From Planctomycetaceae bacterium (GTDB lineage: Bacteria; Planctomycetota; Planctomycetia; Pirellulales; Pirellulaceae): a stretch of 64,000 nucleotides of DNA. Both the position numbers and the translations under genes were made by a program. Position 1 is the first letter of the stretch. Each line of letters begins with the position of its first letter. Shown piece after piece: positions 28,401-36,709 of the stretch. The stretch covers positions 111,720-175,719 of the forward strand of contig JAHEBQ010000004.1 of the NCBI GenBank assembly GCA_024642205.1. The letters run 5' to 3'. The notes beneath the pieces were generated by a model. The model saw only the letters and a list, made by a program, of their open reading frames with translations. It was not told where the DNA came from and did no database searches.

Positions 28401-30258
28401 TGCGATCGACGATGACGATGGTGGCAACGTCGAAGTCTTTTTCTCTTCTTGGGATGTGGAAACCCTGAAACCAGGAACGCAGGCATTGATCGGATCGCTT
28501 GGTTTTGAAGACCCCAATAACGCGGGAAGATACCGTTCGTTTATGGGGCGTCGGGCAGGAAAAACCCAGGGCGATGAAGTTGCCAACAATTTGGAGCTTG
28601 ATACGACGCAACATATCGCGATTGAACCCGCGGCTAACAAAGTCACCCGGTATCCCGTGGATCCAACGAACGATCCTCGTTATTCCGTGATCCTGCCCAT
28701 CGACACGGCCCGCGTTGGGACCAAGAATTCACCTACCGCAACTCGCAATTTTTCCGTGAGCGATGCTTTCGGCGGATATTTCAATGTGGACGCCACGGGC
28801 TTACCCTCCGTTCAAATCACCGACGGAGACGGTTATCGATATACCGTCCCCTATGATGTTCCGCTGGATGATCAATCGCGTACGGACAGTAACCGCAACA
28901 TGGCCGACATGACAGCGATCCTGGCGAATGAAGGAATGACGAGGAATTTCCGAACGATCAAACTTCAACGACTCGCCAATCCGACGATGCCTTGGCACAG
29001 AATCGACAATCCCTACCTCACGATCGATGTGATGGAAATGGACTTGATCGCGTTTAACGGTTTGGTCAAACCACCCACAACCGGTATGGCACCCGAAGTT
29101 GAACCGGCCATGAAACCCGATTCGTCAGAAGCATTGGAACGGGGAGTCGAAGGGATTGGTCCCGCCAATGCAAAATCCAGGCATCGCGAGCTTTGGCGAT
29201 CCGAGCGAGGTGCGATCGCCGCGGGAACTTCGCTCCCTCCAATCGACGCGCACAATTTCAATTTTCTGCTGAAGGAATCACTTGGGAAAACGAACGAGGC
29301 ATTTACGAAACCTCAAGCCGTCGCCGATGGAAATGGATTTTCCTGGTTGACATGGAACAATCGACCTTATATCAGTCATCTTGAACTGGCCAACGTTCCG
29401 TACACGGAACCTCAATGGTTGACTCGCAATTTCACAACCAAGGATGATACGAATCCTTACAACGGATTTGATGATACGGTCCGAGGGCGATTCCATCATT
29501 TGTTGAATTTCTTTGCGAACGATGATGACTCCGGGGGCAATCGGGCCAACCTGTACCGGCTGATGGATTACCTGGAAGTCCCTTCCCGGTTTGTGGGTAC
29601 CGACCAGCAATTGAATCCACTGAATTACCCGAGCCCGTTTGATTACATCTCACGATACCGTGTTCCGGGAAAAATCAACCTCAATACGATCTACGGCGAC
29701 GAAGGTAATCCGAATCAATCAACCATTTGGGGAGGATTGCAGGGCAACTACAACTTGCTGGGCTGTACCTGGTTGAAATTTCGTACTTCTCGGGAAGACA
29801 GCACAGGGAACATGCCGACGGATTTTGGAAATCCGTTCCGGCCGGCCGGTGAAGGAATCAACGTGCCACCAGGTGTCCCTTCGGTGACCGGTCCTGGCAC
29901 CACGTTGTTCAGGAATGATTTTGGAACGCCCGGCGCTACTGGTAAACCATTATTTGATTTCGATAATACTAACCCCGCCTATAATTCAGACCGGAGTGCT
30001 TATTTCCGTAATGCCCAGCGACAACGTCTTGGAAACCTGGTGACCAACAAATCCAGTGTGTTTGCAATCTGGATCACGGTGGCCTACTTCGAGGTCGACG
30101 AAAAGGGTTTGGTGGGCGCGGAAATCGGATCGGATACCGGTGAGATCACCCGGAACCGGGGTTTCTATGTCTATGACCGGTCAATCCCGGTGGCGTTTGA
30201 GCCGGGCAAGAATCACAACGTCGAACGCGGGATCCTGGTGCAAAGCATTATTGAATGA
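25435..30258 (+). CDS. Giant GspK/PilX-like minor pseudopilin (first copy)
   Basis: A 1607-residue protein, about five times the size of a normal GspK. The leader MRIRNPRNRQG is followed by LTLLFVVSMIVLFLLMGT, so the residue at mature position 5 is Phe, not Glu, as in GspK tip pseudopilins. Asp-rich Ca-binding-like loops occur near residues 376 (DTDGDGKNDS), 732 (DDDGDGVVDEAD) and 796 (DVDLDGDGNPDPGS). Shared blocks with the next giant include VVAQWAVNVVDFRDPDSIM, SSVFAIWITVAYFEV and a C-terminal SIPVAFEPGKNHN. GGAGG lies close before the ATG at 25435; earlier in-frame codons overlap the previous gene. It probably caps the pseudopilus outside the inner membrane, with an unknown ligand-binding ectodomain. 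Confidence 0.85.
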   Translation: MRIRNPRNRQGLTLLFVVSMIVLFLLMGTTFVIVSNDYFKAARKRSKAELYTIDRAALVQRAFYDVVRGPSLLDMNSPFRAQDMLSDQYGYGFRAYINGQEDSATPALEAPTAVGNDHFVRVTLRSDIGTTGVMDEGWSLQRPDVTTSTTLGNVGGLYNGLVFTVVSGSAKGVSTRIVDHSYDATSGHHYFLVLPTWLDGGAVAPSALIDSEVVINGLEFSGTGAGGYSNGPGRKLTVDALKPNRTGETFSDLESKYFSNANPPLAGIKSTFPNESYDAADFQNMFLSGRDKDGNIIPSFHRKSLYDYMHKVMDTPLDIRKYSFRPVFLDNVNNSTGAPTPDGIPDVGSTANVNFAFNQHVSDSASTLPPEDLEVDTDGDGKNDSVFIDPGYGIITDNSGKRFKPLVAYHIVDLDGRLNVNAQGNYTQIPTYNNFISISETFLGGAPTTNLPRGSGYGPPDVSLSGLFGKNYEQVLWSRYGADRVPGDVSRRDSMRKLYGYPVSVVDWSNGEFGTVSRNNAAMPGSLFASSAMDVQGRFAMGIPAAAVVNPSNSWDDFRDLNYPSTTLSNALPGIDMLATSMLFPFENNEFDNNPYEMSFAPLPYGNPSDRPFSPAELERVLRQFDVDTNVLPNRLWNIAKGTWVTNPKSRHLVTTDSFEVPMIHENFKAKILERLPALATDLGPTSTLIELNARADQLIGINPDGNGTYVNLFAPELLRGLKMDVNRPLGNGYDDDGDGVVDEADEAAFEYDRDYSGQAFDLNRDGVRDVADRNARQLFARNLYMLALLLTDPIDVDLDGDGNPDPGSYERVVAQWAVNVVDFRDPDSIMTRFQYDVDPWDGTWNDASNGTQLDDTNTVWGCERPELLITETVAAHPRRTEDLTTDPSGDDVANDNEEDWDQGLRPEPFAFIELYNPWTQNSLNQKLDPSLYDAATQGVELNRVSVGANGDRCPVWRLSIDRPERGESDSEARPMRYVYFTNPDVDSDAIDDDDGGNVEVFFSSWDVETLKPGTQALIGSLGFEDPNNAGRYRSFMGRRAGKTQGDEVANNLELDTTQHIAIEPAANKVTRYPVDPTNDPRYSVILPIDTARVGTKNSPTATRNFSVSDAFGGYFNVDATGLPSVQITDGDGYRYTVPYDVPLDDQSRTDSNRNMADMTAILANEGMTRNFRTIKLQRLANPTMPWHRIDNPYLTIDVMEMDLIAFNGLVKPPTTGMAPEVEPAMKPDSSEALERGVEGIGPANAKSRHRELWRSERGAIAAGTSLPPIDAHNFNFLLKESLGKTNEAFTKPQAVADGNGFSWLTWNNRPYISHLELANVPYTEPQWLTRNFTTKDDTNPYNGFDDTVRGRFHHLLNFFANDDDSGGNRANLYRLMDYLEVPSRFVGTDQQLNPLNYPSPFDYISRYRVPGKINLNTIYGDEGNPNQSTIWGGLQGNYNLLGCTWLKFRTSREDSTGNMPTDFGNPFRPAGEGINVPPGVPSVTGPGTTLFRNDFGTPGATGKPLFDFDNTNPAYNSDRSAYFRNAQRQRLGNLVTNKSSVFAIWITVAYFEVDEKGLVGAEIGSDTGEITRNRGFYVYDRSIPVAFEPGKNHNVERGILVQSIIE

Positions 30259-30753
30259 ACCGCTGCATGGGGTGGGTTGTGCCAGCCAGCGAGGCAAACA
30301 GGATTCCGGTTCGGAAAAAGGTGGCAGGGAGTACCAGCGGCACTTTCATTACAAATTGTTCAAAAGTATCTTCCAGAAGCTTCATTGGCGAAGAACCGAC
30401 AACAACCACATGCTCCTCACTCCCCATGAATTCGGGCAACGTTTGATCCCAATGGCAAAGCTCGATTTTCCGAGTTCATGGGGAGAGGGGAGTTAATCGT
30501 GTATGTTGAAAAATCTAGAGTGAGTGCCGCAGGTACTCCCTGACACTTTTTTTCGGACTGGTTGTACCAATTGTTTGGATTGGGAGTATCGCACGGTTTG
30601 GCATCAAACCGAATCGGTCCGCTCAATCCGACGGAACAAAGTTTTGGCTCTTGGGAGTCGTTGACAGCCGATACAAAGCTAAATCCGGCATTCGCGATCG
30701 TCGCTTCGTAGATTTCATGTATCGTCCAGACTTGATTTGCCGACTGATTGATC
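30259..30753. other. Gap between the two giant genes with a long imperfect hairpin
   Basis: No supported gene; two small open frames here are taken as chance. The stretch carries the inverted repeat at 30420-30485 and a T7 run (30545-30552 region) that could end transcription before the second giant gene. Confidence 0.5.
30420..30485. repeat. Inverted repeat, 16-bp arms with one mismatch
   Basis: Arm 30420-30435 (CTCCCCATGAATTCGG) pairs with 30470-30485 (CCGAGTTCATGGGGAG) at 15 of 16 positions around a 34-nt spacer. Pairing continues imperfectly outward (CTCCTCA with AGGGGAG). It could be a transcription attenuator or a remnant of a mobile repeat. Confidence 0.8.
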
Positions 30754-33700
30754 ATGCCATCCAAAAAACGAAAATTCGATTCTGCGTCGCGACGCGGGAT
30801 TACGTTGATTTTCGTCGTGACGATGATCGTGCTTTTCCTGTTGATGGGAACCGCGTTTGTAATCGTCTCCCATGACTATCTGAAATCGGCACGCCGGCGG
30901 AGCAGCAAACACCTGTATGATTCCGACAGCCAGGCGATTCTGGAGCGGGCTTTTTACGACCTGGCACGGGGGCCGGCACTCAGCAACGCCAACTCGCCAC
31001 TGCGCGGACACAGCCTTTTGGCTGACATGTATGGTTATGGCGTTTCCGCAACGGTTGCTACCGCTGTCGCTGATACCAGTGAACATTTCATGGTATTGAC
31101 CCTCAATAACGATGCCAAGAAATTGATCGATGGCACCGTCTTCATGCCCGACCCAGTCACCGGCTCAATGAGCGGATTATTGTTGGGGGTTGTTTCCGGA
31201 CCCGCGCGAGGGTTATCGATGCGGATTGTCGACCATCAAGTCGCCGGAGACGCCACCAACGGCTATATCCACAAGTTTGTCGTGTTGCCCAGTCGGATGG
31301 ATGCGGGATTCAATGTTTCCAATGCGCCGTCACTGGTTGGGACTCGCGTCGTGATCAACGGACGGCCTTTTTCCGGCTCGGGGGCCGGACATTACAATCC
31401 GTTGACGTCGTCCAAGGTGTCCGCGCTTTCCAATACAGCGTTGCTTCCCAACCAGGTTGGCCGAACGATCGGCGAAATGCTGGGAAAGACGGGAAGCGGC
31501 TATTTTTCTGTTTTCGATGGTTCCCAAACGGTGTCCAATTCGATGGGACCCAACGAAAGTTACGACGCGTTTGATTTTCAGAACATGTTCCTGGCCGGGA
31601 TCAATCCGGACGGAACGATCAACCGGGCAAGTTTCCACCGCCCCGAACTGGCAGAAAAGACTCCATCCGAACCGCGCGGCGATTTTCGGGCCTTCAAGAA
31701 AGGGGGCCCCAACAACGATGGCGTCGCGGTCGACAATAACAACGATGGTCTGGCGGACGGGATCTGGATGGACATCGGCTTACCGGCCGAAAATCGACCG
31801 GACGGTACCTGTGTCAAACCGCTGGTTTCCTACCTCGTCCTCGATCTGGATGGCCGGATCAATCTCAACGCACATGGAAATCTAACCCAGATTGTCGGCA
31901 ATCTGCAAATGTCGGAAATTGGATTGTTGGGTAATTCGACGATAGACGACCACCGCGGGCAAGGCTACGGGCCACCCGAAATTGATATTAGTCGGGTGGT
32001 TTCATCATACGGCGATATTATCAACCAACGTTATGGACCCGATGGACTGCCGGGTGAAGCCCATGTTCGCGATACCTGGTCAAGCTACAAATTGTTCGGA
32101 TATCCGGACGCAGAATTTGGTGGTCCGATTCCCGGGACGGTTGATCGGCATTTTGGTTCCGCGATGGACATCCATGGCCGATTTGTAGTCGGTTATCCCA
32201 AGATTTTCGATATTGCAGATGGCACGTTCCCGATCGGTCTGCCGGTGGCCAACGTTGGCTTCTCAAGCCTGGAAAACGAAATTGTCGACTCGCCTTACGA
32301 AATGGCATTTGCCGATAACGACTCAACGGGTTCCGGAATTGGTCGTTTTGATCGTCCCTACACGGCCAGTGAATTGGAAGCCGTATTTCGAATACACGAC
32401 CCGGATTCTCAATTGCTACCCCGGCGGCTGCTTGAATTGGGACTGCAAACCAGCAGCGCGAAAAACTCGGTGACAACTCACAGTTTCGAGGTTCCGACGA
32501 CCTTTGATAGCCTGCCGGAGAAATTATTTGCGATCCTTGATTCTACGACGGGGGGGGCAGGTATCGGAATTCCGTCAGGAACCAGGGACCGCGATGAACG
32601 GATTCGGAATCACTTGCGAACCATGCTTCCACCGGAAGTGTTTCGTGGTCTGCCGATGGATGTCAATCGGCCATTTGGCGACGGGATCGATAACAATGGA
32701 AACGGCGTGATCGACGAGATGGGCGAATCGGATGTGTTAACCCATCCCAACGGCGCGCAGTTCGAATTCGATCATGACAATGACTCGATCAGTTCCAGCG
32801 ATCTGGATAGCCTGTTTGCGAGGATCACGTTTGCCAGGCATTTGTATCTCGTCACGTTGCTCAACACCGAGCGAGTCGATCGTAATGGCGATGGTCTGGT
32901 TTCCATTGCGGACTGGTATGACTTCAACGAAGACGGCACCACAGACGCGGATGACTGGATTGACTTCCGCCGGGTCGTGGCCCAATGGGCTGCCAATGTG
33001 GTTGATTTTCGCGATCGCGATTCGATCATGACTCCCTTCGAATTCGATTTGAACCCATGGAATGGATGGGATGTGGATGGCAGTATTCTGACTTCCGATC
33101 AAAAAACGATTTCTTCGGAATGGCGCTACGTCGTTTGGGGAGCTGAGCGTCCGGAGTTGTTGATCAGCGAGACGATGGCGACGCATGACCGTCGGACACA
33201 GGATCTTGAATCCGAAGACGTACCTGACGGACAGGATCCGGCTCGAATGGTCGACGGCGATGAGGATTTCGACAGTCACCTGGTTCCCAAGGTCTCGGCG
33301 TTCTTTGAGCTGTACAATCCCTGGGTCATGAATGACGCCAACCAGGTTCGACCCGCCGAACTCTACGACCCAACACTGGGCGGCGTCGATTTGCAGAAAA
33401 CGTCGCCTGATGGATCGAGCCCCGTATGGCGGATGGTGGTCACGGAGATTGGAGAAAACACACTTGATCCCGATGAGCCATCGCGCAATCCTTCGGCTGA
33501 GGAGGCGACCGCGGTTCGCCGGATTTATTTCGCACGGCCATCGTTCAGCGTGGACAGTGGACCGGAAGTGTACTTCCCTGCCGATGGCATCGAAGCCGGT
33601 TTTGTCGGGCCGGGCCGTTACGCGATTGTCGGAACGGCGGGACAAAAGGTCGGAGATCGCTACGACACGTACTTTGGAAGACGATTGACACCGGAAGCAC

Positions 33701-35469
33701 TCGACGCGGATGAGCTGCATAACAAGACGCGCCGGATCAGCCTCGATCCCAAAAACCGGCAAATTGAACTGGTTCAATGGGATCCAGATAAATCCGAGTT
33801 CAGGTCATTCAAGCGAAAGGGTGTTGTCAACCTGCCCATCGGACTCAACGACGGGGGTTGGGAACGGGAACTTGGTGTCAGCGATCCGGTCGAAGGGTAT
33901 TACAGCCTCACCAGCAACGGTGGGTTTTCGATCGAGCTGGAGCCGATCGAAGACGGCTGGAAATTCACGGAAAACGTAACGACCCCCGGAACCCCAACCA
34001 ATTTTGCATTTGACGAACCAGTTGATCGCAAGATCAACCCCAGCCATTACGACGAATTCCTGAAGAACGATGGACTGGTCGGAGCCGCATCGCAGGGCGA
34101 CTCGCGTTTACCCTATCGAGTGGTTCACCTCCAACGCTTGGCCAATCCATTGCTGCCATTTGACGAGCTTTCCAACCCTTATCGCACCATTGATACCTGC
34201 GGAATCGATCTGTTTGCATTCAATGGAGCTGACACGATCGAAGATCCGAACAATATACCAGGCATCATGAGGTTTGGCTCCCATGAGCGTCGTGGCAGCG
34301 AGGGCAACGACTACGGCCAAACCACCGAACGCAGTCGGTTGTTGTTCAAGAGTGATTTACTGGGATTGCAGAATCCGGCAGAAGATTCCCAACTGTTTTA
34401 CGATCAGGCTGATGACCACATTTTCAGCTGGAATTTTATCGAATCGTTGGGGGGGTTGAACCGGGCATATCTCGAGTCGGGCACGCCATCCGGAATGCCC
34501 GAGCCATTTTGCTGGTTGACGTGGAACAACCGGCCGTTCGCCAGCCAACTGGAATTGGCAAATGTCCCCCACACATCGAGTTATGGGTTGACTCGAACGT
34601 TTGACATGGCGGCTGACGAATCGACGCGAAATATTTACAACCCGCCGACCAGGGAACAAGCGCTGGGTCAACATCCGGACATTGAGGCTCCCAGTTATTC
34701 GGCTCAGTATCCGCACCTGTTGAACTTTTACGCAGACAAAACCGCTGGGCAAACCAATGGCCCGTCGCTACATCGGGTGTTTGACTTTCTCGAGGTTCCC
34801 TCGCGTTTCATCGGGACCGAGTCGTACGTCAATCCGGCGACGTTTGCGAACGACAGCAACCAGTTGTCTTATGGACTGGCGGCTCCGTTTGACACGATTT
34901 CGAATTATCGGTACCCGGGGAAAATCAACATCAATACCGTATTGGATAGTAATGTCTGGAGCGGGTTGATGGGTGGGTACGCGTCGAATGTTTCGTTTGG
35001 AGATTGGAAGAATTCTCTTGACGGGCTGGGCGGATTCGCTTACTCGAATCCATACCGTTCTTCGAACGCCGGCAACCTTGTGCCACCAGAAGTAAATGTT
35101 GTCGAACCGGTGGAATGCGGATTATTCCGATCCAGTAATGGCAAACCATTATTCGACTATGAATCAGGGGATTTCGTCGACCGCGCCGCGTATTTTCGCA
35201 ATGACATGCGTCAGCGGTTGGGTAATCTGGTGACCTCGCGGTCGAGTGTGTTTGCGATCTGGATCACGGTGGGTTATTTCGAAGTCAATTCGGATGGATC
35301 ATTGAAGCCGGGGATGGACGGTCAGGGCGTCGAAGCCGGATACGAAACGGGTGAGGTTTATCGCCCACGCGCGTTCTTCATGATGGATCGTTCGATTCCG
35401 GTCGCGTTTGAGCCGGGGAAGAATCACAACATTGACCGAGCGGTATTGGTGAAAACGAGGATCGAGTGA
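30754..35469 (+). CDS. Giant GspK/PilX-like minor pseudopilin (second copy)
   Basis: A 1571-residue tandem paralogue of the preceding giant. The leader MPSKKRKFDSASRRG is followed by ITLIFVVTMIVLFLLMGT, again with Phe at mature position 5. Ca-binding-like loops occur near residues 323 (DNNNDGLADG), 643 (GIDNNGNGVIDE) and 708 (VDRNGDGLVSIADW, then NEDGTTDADDW), the last pair resembling a dockerin repeat. It shares with the first giant the blocks RPELLISETMATHDRRT, VVAQWAANVVDFRDRDSIM and SIPVAFEPGKNHN. The ATG at 30754 was preferred to a TTG two codons earlier. It ends the pseudopilus gene run. Two different caps on one apparatus, or a heterodimeric tip, are both possible (inference). Confidence 0.84.
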   Translation: MPSKKRKFDSASRRGITLIFVVTMIVLFLLMGTAFVIVSHDYLKSARRRSSKHLYDSDSQAILERAFYDLARGPALSNANSPLRGHSLLADMYGYGVSATVATAVADTSEHFMVLTLNNDAKKLIDGTVFMPDPVTGSMSGLLLGVVSGPARGLSMRIVDHQVAGDATNGYIHKFVVLPSRMDAGFNVSNAPSLVGTRVVINGRPFSGSGAGHYNPLTSSKVSALSNTALLPNQVGRTIGEMLGKTGSGYFSVFDGSQTVSNSMGPNESYDAFDFQNMFLAGINPDGTINRASFHRPELAEKTPSEPRGDFRAFKKGGPNNDGVAVDNNNDGLADGIWMDIGLPAENRPDGTCVKPLVSYLVLDLDGRINLNAHGNLTQIVGNLQMSEIGLLGNSTIDDHRGQGYGPPEIDISRVVSSYGDIINQRYGPDGLPGEAHVRDTWSSYKLFGYPDAEFGGPIPGTVDRHFGSAMDIHGRFVVGYPKIFDIADGTFPIGLPVANVGFSSLENEIVDSPYEMAFADNDSTGSGIGRFDRPYTASELEAVFRIHDPDSQLLPRRLLELGLQTSSAKNSVTTHSFEVPTTFDSLPEKLFAILDSTTGGAGIGIPSGTRDRDERIRNHLRTMLPPEVFRGLPMDVNRPFGDGIDNNGNGVIDEMGESDVLTHPNGAQFEFDHDNDSISSSDLDSLFARITFARHLYLVTLLNTERVDRNGDGLVSIADWYDFNEDGTTDADDWIDFRRVVAQWAANVVDFRDRDSIMTPFEFDLNPWNGWDVDGSILTSDQKTISSEWRYVVWGAERPELLISETMATHDRRTQDLESEDVPDGQDPARMVDGDEDFDSHLVPKVSAFFELYNPWVMNDANQVRPAELYDPTLGGVDLQKTSPDGSSPVWRMVVTEIGENTLDPDEPSRNPSAEEATAVRRIYFARPSFSVDSGPEVYFPADGIEAGFVGPGRYAIVGTAGQKVGDRYDTYFGRRLTPEALDADELHNKTRRISLDPKNRQIELVQWDPDKSEFRSFKRKGVVNLPIGLNDGGWERELGVSDPVEGYYSLTSNGGFSIELEPIEDGWKFTENVTTPGTPTNFAFDEPVDRKINPSHYDEFLKNDGLVGAASQGDSRLPYRVVHLQRLANPLLPFDELSNPYRTIDTCGIDLFAFNGADTIEDPNNIPGIMRFGSHERRGSEGNDYGQTTERSRLLFKSDLLGLQNPAEDSQLFYDQADDHIFSWNFIESLGGLNRAYLESGTPSGMPEPFCWLTWNNRPFASQLELANVPHTSSYGLTRTFDMAADESTRNIYNPPTREQALGQHPDIEAPSYSAQYPHLLNFYADKTAGQTNGPSLHRVFDFLEVPSRFIGTESYVNPATFANDSNQLSYGLAAPFDTISNYRYPGKININTVLDSNVWSGLMGGYASNVSFGDWKNSLDGLGGFAYSNPYRSSNAGNLVPPEVNVVEPVECGLFRSSNGKPLFDYESGDFVDRAAYFRNDMRQRLGNLVTSRSSVFAIWITVGYFEVNSDGSLKPGMDGQGVEAGYETGEVYRPRAFFMMDRSIPVAFEPGKNHNIDRAVLVKTRIE

Positions 35470-35782
35470 AGCCGGTGAGCTAGGTCAGATGGGAACCGCT
35501 TGTCGCAGGGAAATCCCAATTACCTTCCTTCTGGCGGTCAAAAAAGCAAAAACTCGACAAGATTGGTTGTTCGTTCACGAAAACCAAATCGTACGACGGG
35601 CTCGCTTGACCTTCCCTTCGAATACGTAGAGTTTGAGCGATGAGCAATCAGGATTGGGATTTTCAAGCTCGCGTTAGCCGGGCAAGCGTGACTGTTTTGC
35701 CGATTGGTGCCATTCGAGCGTGAACCGTCACGCGGTATGATTGAGATGGCAAGTCGTTGGAATTACACATCCTCGGGGCGTG
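35470..35782. other. Gap between the pseudopilus run and the ABC genes
   Basis: I see no gene, repeat or convincing promoter here. Confidence 0.45.
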
Positions 35783-36709
35783 ATGGAAAATCCTTTAATC
35801 GTCAGCGCGCAGGGCCTGCGGAAATCGTATGGCAGTCACATCGCAGTCGATGGACTGAATTTCGAAATTCAACGCGGCGCTACGTTCGGGTTGCTGGGTC
35901 CTAATGGTGCCGGCAAGACGACAACGATCAGCATGCTTGTCGGACTTCTTCATCCGGACGAAGGCAGCGTTATCGTCGGAGACGGCTCGTCAAAATCAAA
36001 TGGCACCGCTGGAAATCCCGTAGACGATTCGGTTCGCCGGTTGATTGGGGTGGCCCCGCAGTCGCTTTCGCTTTACGACGAATTGACCGCCAAAGAAAAC
36101 CTTGAGTTTTTCGGACAGCTGTATGGACTTTCCGGTGGTCGGCTTCGTGAACGCGTTCAATGGTCGTTGGCGTTTGCAGAGCTGGAGGATCGTCAGAAGG
36201 ACCGTTTGTCAACATTCTCCGGCGGCATGAAGCGTCGGATGAACATCGCGGTTGCCATGATTCACGAGCCGGAAATCCTGCTTCTCGATGAGCCCACCGT
36301 TGGCGTCGATCCACAATCACGCAATCATATATTTGAGAGTATCCAGCGGCTTCAAAAAGAGGGGCTGACGATTTTGTATACAACCCACTACATGGAAGAA
36401 GCGCAGCGGTTATGTGATTCCGTGGCGATCATGGACCACGGAAAACTGTTGGCACTTGACAGCGTACCGCGTTTGATCGCTCAGCATGGTGGCTGTTCGG
36501 TGGTTACGTGCGAACTGGGCCGTTTGCCGGAACAGGTTGAGTTGCCGGGGCAACTCGATGGCACCCTGTTGCGGTTTGAGTCGGATCGGCCTCTGGAAAA
36601 GGTCGCAGAATTGTCGGGTCAGGGCGTGCAGTTTCGGACGCTCAGTATTTCGCAACCGGACCTGGAGAGCGTCTTTTTGAGTCTCACTGGGAGGAGTCTT
36701 CGCGACTGA
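35783..36709 (+). CDS. ABC transporter ATP-binding protein (ABC-2 exporter)
   Basis: A 308-residue ATPase of the DrrA/CcmA-like ABC-2 class. Walker A LGPNGAGKTTT is near residue 40, the Q-loop region GVAPQSLSLYDELTA, signature FSGGMKRRMNIA, Walker B EILLLDEPTVGVD and the switch His in LYTTHYMEEAQRL. A C-terminal extension of about 75 residues is typical of this class. The stop overlaps the start of the permease gene (TGATG), so the two are translationally coupled. ATG at 35783 was chosen; the frame opens further upstream without similarity. Substrate is not determined from sequence. Confidence 0.92.
   Translation: MENPLIVSAQGLRKSYGSHIAVDGLNFEIQRGATFGLLGPNGAGKTTTISMLVGLLHPDEGSVIVGDGSSKSNGTAGNPVDDSVRRLIGVAPQSLSLYDELTAKENLEFFGQLYGLSGGRLRERVQWSLAFAELEDRQKDRLSTFSGGMKRRMNIAVAMIHEPEILLLDEPTVGVDPQSRNHIFESIQRLQKEGLTILYTTHYMEEAQRLCDSVAIMDHGKLLALDSVPRLIAQHGGCSVVTCELGRLPEQVELPGQLDGTLLRFESDRPLEKVAELSGQGVQFRTLSISQPDLESVFLSLTGRSLRD

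Noticed and set aside
30255..30446. Small frame overlapping the stop of the first giant gene
   Set aside because: Overlap geometry alone is suggestive, but the peptide has no recognisable feature and the region contains a hairpin; treated as chance.
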